From the NCBI GenBank assembly GCA_043228905.1, contig JBHGNT010000013.1, positions 744,001 to 808,000 of the forward strand: DNA of 64,000 bases. The letters are read 5' to 3'. The translations under genes and the position numbers were made by a program. Source of the stretch: Azolla caroliniana. Its lineage: Eukaryota; Polypodiophyta. The first letter of the stretch is position 1, and every line of letters starts with the position of its first letter. The notes beneath the pieces are model-generated. The model saw only the letters and a list, made by a program, of their open reading frames with translations, did not search any database and was not told the DNA's origin. Positions 47,754 through 56,821 of the stretch are shown here, one piece after another.

Positions 47754-48572
47754 GATACGCCTGGTTCGGAGTGATGGAATTAAGGCAAGGGATAACAATT
47801 ACGCATTGTAACTTTGTTGAAACGTCGATAATCCACACATAGGGGTATCCTTCTTCTTGACAAAAACAATTGGGGACCCGATCGGTGATTTGGAGGGTTG
47901 AATGAAGCCCTTCATGAGGTTATCAACTAGATATGTGCAGAGAGCCTCAAGATTGGGTTCAGATATCCCATATATAGGGCCGAATGGTGGATGCTCGCTA
48001 GCTTGGTGTTCGATTGGGAAATTGTAGGGACAATGTGCCATTAACTGATCTGCATTTTGCTTCTCGAATATATCCGAAAAGCCGCTATATCATGCAGGCA
48101 AATTGTTGACAGGAATAGAGATGTTCCGCGACAAAACGGCTAGTGTAACGACCAAGCTGGAATTGGCTGCCACGGAATTAAGAGAGTTTAGTGACCCAGT
48201 CAGAATCGGCCGCACTGGAAAAGTGATGGAGCGGTTGCACCAATCCATTGTTGGATTGTGTGTCTCCAACCAAGATAGCCCCAAAACAATCAAATGTTGG
48301 GGGGTTGCAATGAGGTAGAACGTTAGTACCTCATGGTGGGGCCTGCCTTGAAGTACCAACGGGATAATGACTTCTATAATCGCCCACGAAGAGAGAACCC
48401 GGTTGTTGATCACTTCAACGGATATGGATTGTAATGTGTGGACGGTGGGGATATTATGTGCGCAGACAAATGATATATCGATAAAACAAGTAGAATCTGC
48501 TCCGGAGTCGAGAAAAGCTTGAGGGTGTATTGAAGTCGATCCAAAACAAAGACTTACTTGCAAAGCAAACAC
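47754..48572 (-). pseudogene. Chromovirus O protease and start of RT
   Basis: The minus strand reads LAVFALQVSLCFGSTSIHPQ, protease FLDSGADSTCFID, LIVLGLSWLETHNPTMDW, then FGPIYGISEPNLEALCTYL, MKGFIQPSKSPIGSPIVFVK and, after a frameshift, CVDYRRFNKVTMRNCYPLP. It continues for about ten more codons before being cut at 47754 by the Gypsy III LTR. The catalytic DSG is intact. The upstream end is cut at 48628 by element F; removing F joins it to the O gag at 55545. Confidence 0.85.
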
Positions 48573-48885
48573 CGCTAATGGCGGAAGGGACTAGTAGGAG
48601 CATGGAGAAGGTGGGTAATGGGAAGCGTTGTCATGAAGATTTTCGGCAACGGTGTGAAAATTGTGTGCAATGAATGAAATTGAGAAGGTGCAATGTGCAC
48701 GTGTGAAAGGGATGAAGGCCACACGCATATGCTAGCATGTTGTAAATAGGACTGAAATGAGAATTGTAAAAGAAAAGCTAGCTGTAAAGTTAAACATGTG
48801 CACGTGTGATGTGCGCTCAATTGTAAATATAAAAATAAGACTAAAGCCTAGTAACATTTAAGTGCATATATAGGGGTGGAAGCAA

Positions 48886-48940
48886 GGCTTGAACCTTGCA
48901 CCTCTAAAATAGGAAACAAATTAACTTACCACTAAAGCCA
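48886..48940 (-). other. tRNA-like A/B-box module in F 5' LTR, antisense
   Basis: On the minus strand TGGCTTTAGTGG (rc of 48929-48940) resembles an A box and GGTTCAAGCCT (rc of 48886-48896) a B box. It lies about 125 bases upstream of the LTR TATA box, on the opposite strand. The copy in the 3' LTR is 54993-55048. Confidence 0.6.
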
Positions 48941-49194
48941 CTATTGAGTGCTATAGAATTTGTATATTTTCTTTTGATATTTAGTATTTTGTAGGAAGCA
49001 AACATATAGAAAACGTGGGCACAAAACCATGGTTTTAGCCCATGATTTTTGCATGGAGAGACCTATAAAAGCCTATAGTTGGGCTTGTGTATGGGAGGCA
49101 AGTGATGTAAGTAAAAAAAGAAACTTTTAATCAAAGATCAGAGTTATCCTAATGGTGATGTGTCTTGTCTCGTAAAACTAAAGTCAAGGGTTTA

Positions 49195-49195
<1 letters not shown>

Positions 49196-49231
<36 letters not shown>
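49196..49231. repeat. (TC)n microsatellite at the LINE L1 insertion site
   Basis: CTCTATCTCTCTC... ends where the LINE begins. The matching tract in the 3' LTR (55285-55322) is uninterrupted and leads straight into TTCAATACTTTC. Confidence 0.85.
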
Positions 49232-49234
<3 letters not shown>

Positions 49235-50095
49235 TCGGCCCAAGTTAGAGCTAAGTGTCACCTAACTATCTCCCATAGCCCAGTTGAGGTGGTTGGATCA
49301 TACATCTATCTCGAAGTCACTTTCAGTGCTCGCTTAGGTAAATTTTCGATGACACTGGCAACAAAGGATAGACTTATGAGAGGACATGCATCCCTCTCAC
49401 TCCTAGACAAACAATGCCACCAAGCATACTTTCAAGAGCCACAGACTAAAGGGTGGCTCTTTGACTCATTAGTGACCCCCTCCCTCATGTATGCATCAAC
49501 GGTTTGGGCTCTAGGATTACCATCTTTCATGTGGACGCAATTAGAGAGACCATTCGTGATGATGTTATCACGCCAACTCCGAAGCAAATCGACAATACCA
49601 CATGACATTATTAGGGCTGAGTTCACGTTACCCCCAATGTTAGTAGAGGCACTTTTCCAACTTGTATTCTTTATTCATAGGATACATAGCCAACCACATG
49701 ATAGAATATCTCGTCAAGCCTTTAAGGCCTCTCGATGAGTGAGTTCGGCTATACTAGCTCATGGTATGGCAGGATGGTGAGTTGGCTTCTTGCGAATGGT
49801 CTAGACATTAATAACCTACCTCCCCTTAGGTACAACCACACGATTGATAACACTTTAATCTCTCATGAGAACCGCAATAAAGGAATACGCCAAGACATAT
49901 AAATGGATCACCCCACGAGAGTCACTCCCATCTAAAATGTTGTACTATAAGGAAAACTTCATGCACTTCTCTGAGTTAGGTTTTATCACGCGGCCAAAAT
50001 ATCTAGATGTATTCTTACCACATGCACTAAGGGTTGCCATTGGACAACTTAGAATATCATCTCACCAACTTGAGATTGAGAATGACCATACTAAT

Positions 50096-50120
50096 AGATA
50101 GATAGATAGATAGATAGATT
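50096..50120. repeat. (GATA)n tail of LINE L2
   Basis: AGATAGATAGATAGATAGATT directly follows the target duplication; on the LINE sense strand it is a (CTAT)n tail in the place where most LINEs have poly(A). Confidence 0.85.
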
Positions 50121-51456
50121 ATATTACCGTCTTCGGAGGTCAAATATGACCTATGAGACCAAAAAATTACATTTCACGTGATACGTGTGAAAGTGAGTAG
50201 TGACTCTCGATGTTCAAGAACTTTACCAATGAATGTTGCAATTGAGAGTGCACATTGTGGTTGTGAGAGGAATTCATGCAAAGATTGGGCTCGATCGAAG
50301 AGATGTGGAAAGCATGGTCAAATATGATCAAAGGCAGAGCATTGTATCAAAGTGTGATACTCAGACTCGCGAACTTGTTTAGGGCAAAGTGTGCATAGGC
50401 GACCACTCTCATCACTTGTACCCCAACGCCTTGTTTCACATCGCAATGCATGTGAGCTAAGTCGCATGGAAGCAATGGTTCGAATGGAAGATAATGGTAT
50501 GGGCTCTAACATGTATGGATGTGTACGATTTCCCCGTTCCGCAAAGAATATGGTTTTGTAGTTAGGTGCAACATGTGTAGTATATTGTGTGAAGCGTGAG
50601 CCTCCACATTTGTCCCATGTCATGATACATTGGCGTTGCAAAAATGCCTCATTTACAGAGGAATCTAATGATGCATCATGAAGCAAGTGTCTCGCATCCC
50701 ATCTACCAAACCATTTTTCTATATCTTGCATCCAACCGGAACACAAAATTTTGCTTTTATGCGTCTTTTGGATCTTTTTGCTTGCTTCCCACGCAATTCT
50801 AGGAAGTCGATGTGAGGGACTTTTTTGAACCTTAAGCATGTATTCAACAACCCTTTCCATGGCCATGATCTCAATGGGAAGCGATCCCGTCTCAAGGAGG
50901 AGGGTGTAGGGCGTTTGTTTCTTAACTTGTAGAAACTTGGTAAGAAAATGCTTTTGGACATTTTCAAACTCTTTCCACATAGATTTAGGTATGCTACTGC
51001 CCCATACTTCCACCCCATAGAGAAGAATTGGTGTCACCAAAGTGTCGAAAAGATATTTCTTGAGGACCCAACACTTAATATCTCCAAGATTGCATGTGTT
51101 CTCAAATGCATAGTATGCTCGCTTGCCCGCCTCTAAGCGGCGTGTAGCACATTCATTCCATCTATGATTTGAAGGAACTTCAAGGCCAAGATATTTGAAG
51201 CTTTCCACACATTCAAGTGGCTCATTGTTGTACATAATGCATGGTTTATCTCTTTTTTGGCTCTTCACAAGCATAATCTTTGTTTTAGAGCTATTGACAC
51301 TTAATTTAGTATGCATGCAAATTTTTTCCAATGCCTTCATAAGCTTTTGTGCATCTCCTAAAGTATTTGCAAAAAGCACTACATCATCAGCATATAGCAA
51401 AAGCATAATCACAACATTCCCAATGGCAACTTCTTCAACACATTCTTCCTTTGCAA
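50096..51456 (-). mobile_element. 5'-truncated LINE 'L2' nested in L1
   Basis: Insert flanked by ACTAAT (50090-50095 and 51457-51462). Without the insert and one ACTAAT, L1 reads ENDHTNGVPREERICRLC in frame. On the minus strand L2 has one open frame from its truncated 5' edge to 50318: LLLYADDVVLFANTL (RT active site YADD), FKYLGLEVPSNHRWNE, LFDTLVTPILLYGVEVWGSS, and a zinc motif CTLCPKQVRESEYHTLIQC. The TGA at 50318-50320 looks like a CGA change; the frame continues to a stop near 50170. The 3' end is GAAGACGGTAATATAAT followed by (CTAT)n. Preservation suggests a fairly recent insertion. Confidence 0.9.
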
Positions 51457-52200
51457 ACTAATGGAGTCCCTAGGGAGGAAAGGATATGTAGGTTATGTCA
51501 CATAGAGAGAGAGGATGAGTATCACTTTACATGCAAGTGCCCAACCTACGTCGAGATAAGGGAAAAATACCAAGACATACTTGGTTCCTCTCCCACCCTC
51601 CCCAAACTATTAGATACTCTAGATATAAAGAAAATAGGCAAATACATTCTAGAGCTAAAACAACACAGAGAGAATAAGTTACAAAATGTTGACAATAATG
51701 TTGCTAATGTTCACCAACATGTAACAAATGAAGTTTTTCAGGAATAGGGGGAGACAACGAATGTCGACACACTTGCACCACTTGGCCTTTCCCTTGATGA
51801 GGTAGAAAACCAAAGAAGAACCAGATGTCCTCGGGTGCCGGGTTTCAAAGCAACTCGACGTGGTGTGGAAGCAATAATGAAAATAAGGGAACGTGAGCTA
51901 CATCTCCTAGAAGCCATGGCTAGGGCACTCTCTACATTGGAACCACGGGTCACACCCACATCAAAACCCTTTGACCCCCCACTTCTTTTCGAGAGGCTTG
52001 GGTGGAAATAAAATTAGGATTAGTGTAAAGTCACTTCCTTTATCGAGTACACCACGTATTGTACATTACTAGAACTCTTTTAGCTTCAGTTCTATGTTTA
52101 CTTTATTTTATTTTAGTTATGATGACTGGATAAATACTCATTTTATTGTAAACCAATTGTCTCATGGGCCAAATTTGGCCTTAGAAGACGTTAATATATC

Positions 52201-52346
52201 TTTCTTTCTTCTTTCTCTCTCTCTCTTCATCCATCTATCTATCTTCAATACTTTCTCTCTTACGCTGCTAAAAATGTTGAATCCTTCTGGTCCAGGACCT
52301 CGGTGGTCCCACTTCATTTCACGAACACGCGAAGATTTCCTCAACA
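52201..52346 (+). repeat. Element F 5' LTR, second part
   Basis: Resumes in TC-rich sequence and matches 55322-55423: CTTCAATACTTTC, CGAATCC-like segment, GGTCCAGGACCTCGGTGG and ACGAACACGCGA-GATTTCCTC, ending CAACA. A primer-site-like TTGGTGAACCCGACGTG starts at 52353; I cannot say which tRNA it fits. Confidence 0.8.
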
Positions 52347-52416
52347 TCTTACTTGGTGAACCCGACGTGAAGAAGCGGTAGGAAGGATCAAGACGAGGAT
52401 CGAACAATACGTGGAG

Positions 52417-53110
52417 ATGGCATCCTCAAGCAATCAAGTGGGAGAGTTTGAAAGAATGATGATAATATTCGAACAAATGATGAGATCTCGGGACAATGAT
52501 GCGAGCGTGGAGAAGGCCGTCAACTATGTCGTGGAGGTCGAGGGTCAATTTGATGGAAGGAACATTACGAAGTTCCTGGATGTATACAAAAGGGAGATGA
52601 ATCAAAGGGATGTGTTTGAAGCACGTCAAATCTCGAGTTTCAAGCGAGTTGCCGCCAACAGCGTCCAAAGGCGGGTCATCGAGCTTCAAGAAAGGAAGAC
52701 ACCGTGGTCAGAGTTTGAAAGAGCAATATTAGCGGAGTTTGCGATGGAAGATTTGTCCCGGATGACTCAACATGTCTTGATGAAATGGATAGAAAATAAA
52801 AATAAGAAGATGTGTGCCTCGAGGGTATACGGCCAGTTCAACCATATGTTTAGTCGTCTCCCTACCACAGACCAAGTGCTGCTTGAGGAGGACAAGACTT
52901 TGTACTTCCTAAAAGCTGTGGATATGAAGGATAGACGAGAATTGGGGATTCTCCTCGAAGATGATACCCAAGTGAACGGAGAGCGTGCAACAAGATCAAT
53001 AGGCGTCATCAATGGCTTGATGATATTTACTTGGTAAGGTCAAACATAGAAAAAACAAGACCATCTAAAGAAGTCGAGCTACCTAAACAAAGCAACCTAC
53101 ATGAATAGAA
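52417..53110 (+). CDS. Element F gag-like protein, frameshifted at its end
   Basis: ATG 52417 opens 206 codons to TAA at 53035-53037: MASSSNQVGEFERMMIIFEQ, GQFDGRNITKFLDVYKREMN, FERAILAEFAMEDLSRMTQH, FNHMFSRLPTTDQVLLEEDK. It resembles capsid-region gag proteins of plant Gypsy elements (fold of helices, no zinc knuckle). A one-base shift near 53010 would extend it through DDIYLVRSNIEKTRPSKEVE to a stop near 53117, so the stop at 53035 may be a mutation. No pol follows. It would bind element RNA and form particles if functional. Confidence 0.7.
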
Positions 53111-53119
53111 GATTGATGA

Positions 53120-54587
53120 TGAATCGAGGACGGAGAAGGCCACTTCGAGGGAGGATGAATGTTTCGGAACATGCGTCGTGTTTGAAACATCAGATGATGA
53201 AGGAGCAAGCCTAATCGAAGCTTGTGTGAATGGAGATAAAGAGTGTGAGGCTAGCATAATTGAGGATCTAGCCGCTAAAGACAACATCAAGGAGGTGACT
53301 ATGAACAAGACAACAAGCGTCGACAACGAACATGGCCATATTTTCTCCGCACTTGTTCTAGAGACTTGGGGAGTTGCATCCAAGAACCAACGTGAGACCC
53401 AAGAGACGGAAGGTGTCGGTGGGGAGCCATTGAAGGTCGAAACGAATACATGCGACGAAGAGAGAAGCATAATCGAAGCTTTCTCGATCAAGAGGGTCAA
53501 TGGGTACGAGGCCCATGAGATTGAAGAGATAGCCACGAAAAATGACATCGAGTCATAGGTGGCTATGGAAGAATTAATGGCAGATGGCCACGTCGAGGAT
53601 TCCTTCACACAAGTTTTGGAGACTTGGGCAGTTGATGGAAGGTGGTAGTAAGGGGAATGACCAAGATGGTGTGCACAACATCGAGGCGAAGATAGATATG
53701 GACGAGTTGATGGTGAATGATGGCAGTGACCAGACGTTCCCCACACTGGTTCTAGAGACTTGGGCAGTTGCGTCCGAGAACCAACATAAGACCCAAGAGA
53801 CGGAAGGTGGCAACAAGGGGAAGTTCAAATCTGGTGTGAAAGATGACATCAAGCAAAGGTGTCGTAAGCAATTGACCAAAGACAAATGGATTCCTTCGCA
53901 CATGTTCTAGAGACTTGGGCAGTTGTGGTTCAAAGCCAACGTGAGACCCAAGAGACAAAAGATGATGGTGGGGAAGCGAAGGTCCAAGCTGTTGCAAATA
54001 ATGATGTTGGGGAGTGGCCGACAGATACATATGGATCTCTCCACACTCATTCTGGAGACTTGGACATTAACGGATGTAAGACCCAAGAGAAGCACAATGA
54101 CGACGAAGAAGCAAGGGTTGAACCTGATGTGTGGGAGGAAGTGGTCAAGCAAAGAATTGAGACAAAAGTTGATGCATACAACAAAGCCTCTGAACAAAGT
54201 ATACCAAGGGATGACGATGTCCAAGTGAGCCATCGGGATCTGAAGGATATGATCAAAACATCTAGCAAAGATGTTAGTGTGAAGATTGTCAACTCTAACA
54301 TGAGATTGTATCATGAAACTGAACAAAGTGAGAAATATAGAGCATGGTCTCGTAAGGATCTCAAAGTGGGCATGCACTTGAAGGTACTACATGGGGTACT
54401 CAATGTCATTATTAAGATAAAGGTTTGGGGAGAAAGACACAAAACAAAAATGTGTGACGGGTCAAAGTGCCTTAAGCAAGGAGATGGTTGGGACAAAGGT
54501 GGAACATGCATAAAGCCTAAACAGTTATGTTTGGAAGGAGAACAAGGGGCCATGACAATTGGTCATGGTAAAGCAAAGAATGAGTGA
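53120..54587 (+). pseudogene. Element F repeat-rich region downstream of gag
   Basis: Open segments 53178-53558, 53584-53910 and 53886-54587 in two frames share a repeated module: VLETWGVASKNQRETQETEG, VLETWAVASENQHKTQETEG, VLETWAVVVQSQRETQETK, with shorter versions at 53610 and 54046. Start points near 53358, 53610, 53746, 53906 and 54046 give spacings of 252, 136, 160 and 140 bases. Between modules the sequence is acidic and low-complexity. I recognise no domain. The frame changes indicate decay of what was probably one long ORF; whether it ever made protein is unknown. Confidence 0.6.
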
Positions 54588-54733
54588 TGATATGGTGGAT
54601 TGGGTGGCAACAATGGTTCGAGTGAAGGGAATGGACATGCTCAAAATGGAGGAATCGTACTAATCACCGTAGCCGAAATCTCACACTCTCTTCTTGGCAC
54701 GTACCAGAGGACGTGCGGTTTGGTGGGGGTGGA

Positions 54734-55283
54734 TGTCGTGAAGATTTTCGGCAACGGTGTGAAAATTGTGTGCAACAAACGAAATCGAGAAGGTGCAAGG
54801 TGCACGTGTGAAAGGGGTGAAGTTCACACACATATGCTAGCATGTTGTAAATAGGACTGAAATGAGAATCGTAAAAGAAAAGCTAGATGTAAAGTTAAAC
54901 ATGTGCACGTGTGATGTGCGCTCAATTGTAAATATAAAAATAAGACTAAAGCCTAGTAACATTTAAGTGCATACATAATAGGGATGGAAGCAAGGCTTGA
55001 ACCTTGCACCTCTAAGGTAGGAAACAAATTAACTTACCACTAAAGCCACTACTAAGTGCTTTAGAATTTGTATATTTTCTTTTCATATTCGGTATTTTGT
55101 AGGAAGCAAACATATAGAAACCGTGGGCACAAAACCATGGTTTTTGCATGGAGAGACCTATAAAAGCATGTAGTTGGGCTTGTGTAGGGGAGGTAAGTGA
55201 TGTAAGTAAAAAAAGAAACTTTTAATCAAAGATCTGAGTTATCCTAATGGTGATGTATCTTGTCTCATAAAACTAAAGTCATG

Positions 55284-55324
<41 letters not shown>

Positions 55325-55543
55325 AATACTTTCTTGCTTACGCTACTAAAAACGTCGAATCCTTCCGGTCCAGGACCTCGGTGGTTCCGCTTCATTTCAC
55401 GAACACGCGAGGATTTCCTCGACATCTTACTTGGTCTCTTAAATACTTTCTCACTAAAGCTAGTACAAACTTCGAATCCTTCTGGTCCAAAACCCCGACG
55501 GTTCCGCCTCACGATCCGTACATAGTGACGGATTTTCATGACA
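54734..55543 (+). repeat. Element F 3' LTR with duplicated U5
   Basis: Matches the 5' LTR over 54734-55423. A second, diverged copy of the LTR end follows at 55435-55543 (CTTAAATACTTTCTCACTAA, AATCCTTCTGGTCCA, ending TTTTCATGACA), separated by TCTTACTTGGTCT, which is also the sequence next to the primer site. The last base abuts ACGTC of chromovirus O. Confidence 0.8.
54993..55048 (-). other. tRNA-like A/B-box module in F 3' LTR, antisense
   Basis: Same module as 48886-48940: B box GGTTCAAGCCT (rc of 54993-55003) and A box TGGCTTTAGTGG (rc of 55037-55048). Flanks are conserved between the LTRs, so it was part of the element before insertion. Confidence 0.6.
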
Positions 55544-55544
55544 A

Positions 55545-56430
55545 CGTCCAACGGCATGGCTCCTACTGCAGCCGAACTTGGTCGTTATTGTCGAGGAGCC
55601 TCCACAAGACGTGCACGGTGGAATTGGTGTCGAGGGCCCCGCACAAGGCAATGGCGGATGACATGGCTGGGGTTACCACAATAGAAACAGAGGTCATTGT
55701 CACAACGATGTTGGTGTTGGGCATCAGTTAGTGGTCGGAACCAAGCGTGGTCAATCTCCATCAGGGTATGGGAATCGACCTCCATCATAGTATGAGTATC
55801 ACTAGGTGATTGTAAGGTTGGCATGGGGGGCAAAACGGAGACGTAGGGCCTGGCTATTGATGTGTTTCGGGAGGAAGACTGAAACCCAGGAGTCCCACGT
55901 TCTTCTTGACGAAGTTCGAACAAATGATTATCACACTGGACGACTGGGAGGTTACTTGAGACAACGATGTGGGCTCTGGAAAGTTTAGGAGAAGAGTCTT
56001 GACATCATTTCAGAGACCCTGACGAAAATGGTTGCATAAGACTTGGTCATCCCAATTGACATCGTAGGTAATTTGATGGAACTCTAAAGCGTAGATAAAG
56101 GTTGGACGTGAGAAAGGAAAGCGGTGAAGTTTTCTAAGAGACGGGATGAGGTCTCGATCAAGGGTGCAAACCACACTTGCGCCGGCCTAGAGAGAAGGGT
56201 TCCGACGAGGCCGAGCCGAGAAAAGTCGTTAGCATACCATTGGGGTTGTAAACGGAGGATAAGACGAATTTGATTGATGAAGCCGAGAATATACACCCTC
56301 GTGTCATTGAATTTGTCACGTAGGTTGACGGTTGGTTTGAGGACATATAGATGGGAAGAGGAAGTGGTTGGGCTAGGTGCCGACGATGGTTGTGGCTTGG
56401 TGGGTGGTGGGTTTCTTGATGTGCCGGATT
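55545..56430 (-). pseudogene. Chromovirus O gag
   Basis: The minus strand reads FINQIRLILRLQPQWYANDF near 56280, RRKCGLHP/RPAQVWFAPLIE (capsid), then FELRQEERGTPGF, PMPTLQSPSD, EIDHAWFRPLTDAQHQHRCD and the knuckle CFYCGNPSHVIRHC near 55690. The shape (capsid, basic linker, MEIDHAWFRPLT, CCHC) is that of plant chromovirus gag. There are several frameshifts. The frame ends at the element F junction; its continuation (protease) is at 48572. Confidence 0.8.
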
Positions 56431-56431
56431 G

Positions 56432-56821
56432 AAGTTACAGAATCATAAGTTAAGTTCTTGTTCTTTTTCTCTCTCCTAGTCCTTAGTCTTATCTTGGTTC
56501 TACTCTATTATACTAGTCCATGACAGTTTGTTCACCTTGATTACAATCAAGGTGCACTTGAGTATTTATACAAGAAGGTAGAGGTATGTATGTCGGCTAG
56601 AAATAGAGAATGCATGAGGATACATGCAAGCTAGGAATAGAGAACGCATGAGGATGTACGCAAGCTAGGAATAGAGAATGCATGCAACCTAGGAACTTCC
56701 AATGTTCAATCTACCATACATGAAGTTGGATTTAAGGATGCATAGATGGATGTAGCTTAGTTGGTAGGGTTGCTTGATGGAAACCAGGAGGTCTTGGGTT
56801 CATTCCCTCCACTGTATAGCA
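56432..56821 (-). repeat. Chromovirus O 5' LTR, with internal inversion
   Basis: 56526-56820 matches the 3' LTR from GTTGTTCACCTTGATT onward, including TATAAATACTC on the minus strand and the tRNA-like module. The first 94 bases (56432-56525) match the first 94 bases of the 3' LTR only in reverse complement. A segment GCTAGGAATAGAGAATGCAT is present three times here (about 56603-56692) but once in the 3' LTR. The right end is eroded. Confidence 0.8.
56753..56807 (+). other. tRNA-like A/B-box module in O 5' LTR, antisense
   Basis: TAGCTTAGTTGG (56753-56764) and GGTTCATTCCC (56797-56807), matching 37736-37790. The A box is unchanged between the two LTRs. Confidence 0.6.

Larger units (their letters stand above)
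48629..49231 (+). repeat. Element F 5' LTR, first part
   Basis: Matches 54734-55315 of the 3' LTR almost throughout, including a tRNA-like module, CCTATAAAAGC (TATA, about 49065-49075) and GAGTTATCCTAATGGTGATG. It breaks off in a (TC)n tract where LINE L1 is inserted; the rest is at 52201-52346. Confidence 0.88.
49232..52200 (+). mobile_element. 5'-truncated LINE 'L1', itself interrupted
   Basis: Plus-strand non-LTR retrotransposon. The frame starts inside the RT C-terminal region (VEVVGSYIYLEVTFSARLGK, LFDSLVTPSLMYASTVWALG, DIIRAEFTLPPMLVEALFQ), with stops at 49736 and beyond, and continues KEYAKTYKWITPRESLPSK to IGQLRISSHQLEIENDHTN at 50095. It resumes at 51463 as GVPREERICRLCHIEREDEY with a CX2CX8HX4C zinc motif, then GLSLDEVENQRRTRCPR and stops at about 52011 (after FERLGWK). 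A 3' UTR ends GAAGACGTTAATATA before a TCTT-type tail. The 5' half (endonuclease and RT catalytic part) is missing, typical of LINE truncation. Confidence 0.85.
48629..55543 (+). mobile_element. Gag-only LTR element 'F', with nested LINEs
   Basis: 5' LTR starts TGTCATGAAGATTTTCGG (48629) and the 3' copy starts TGTCGTGAAGATTTTCGG (54734), ending TTTTCATGACA (55543). Flanking GCGT (48625-48628) and ACGT (55544-55547) suggest a 4-bp duplication with one change. The insert sits in chromovirus O between gag and protease. Inside are the LTR end (52346), a TTGGTGAACCCGACGTG primer-like site, a gag (52417-53110) and a repeat-rich region, but no protease, RT or integrase. Two LINEs interrupt the 5' LTR. 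It is a non-autonomous LTR retrotransposon that would depend on another element's pol. Confidence 0.8.
37466..56821 (-). mobile_element. Old nested chromovirus 'O' (reconstructed span)
   Basis: Minus-strand pieces in correct element order fit one Gypsy element: 5' LTR 56821-56432, gag about 56430-55545, protease plus RT start 48572-47754, integrase plus chromodomain 38770-37826, 3' LTR 37825-37466. The two LTRs share sequence including a tRNA-like module. Interruptions are element F (48629-55543), Gypsy III (43402-47753) and Copia pieces (38771-43401). Most RT and RNase H are lost. That all pieces come from one insertion is inferred from order, strand and the matching LTRs; no clear target duplication was found. 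Confidence 0.6.

Noticed and set aside
53027-53746. 240-codon minus-strand frame
   Set aside because: It is antisense to the repeated module of element F; the plus strand carries the gag-linked reading.
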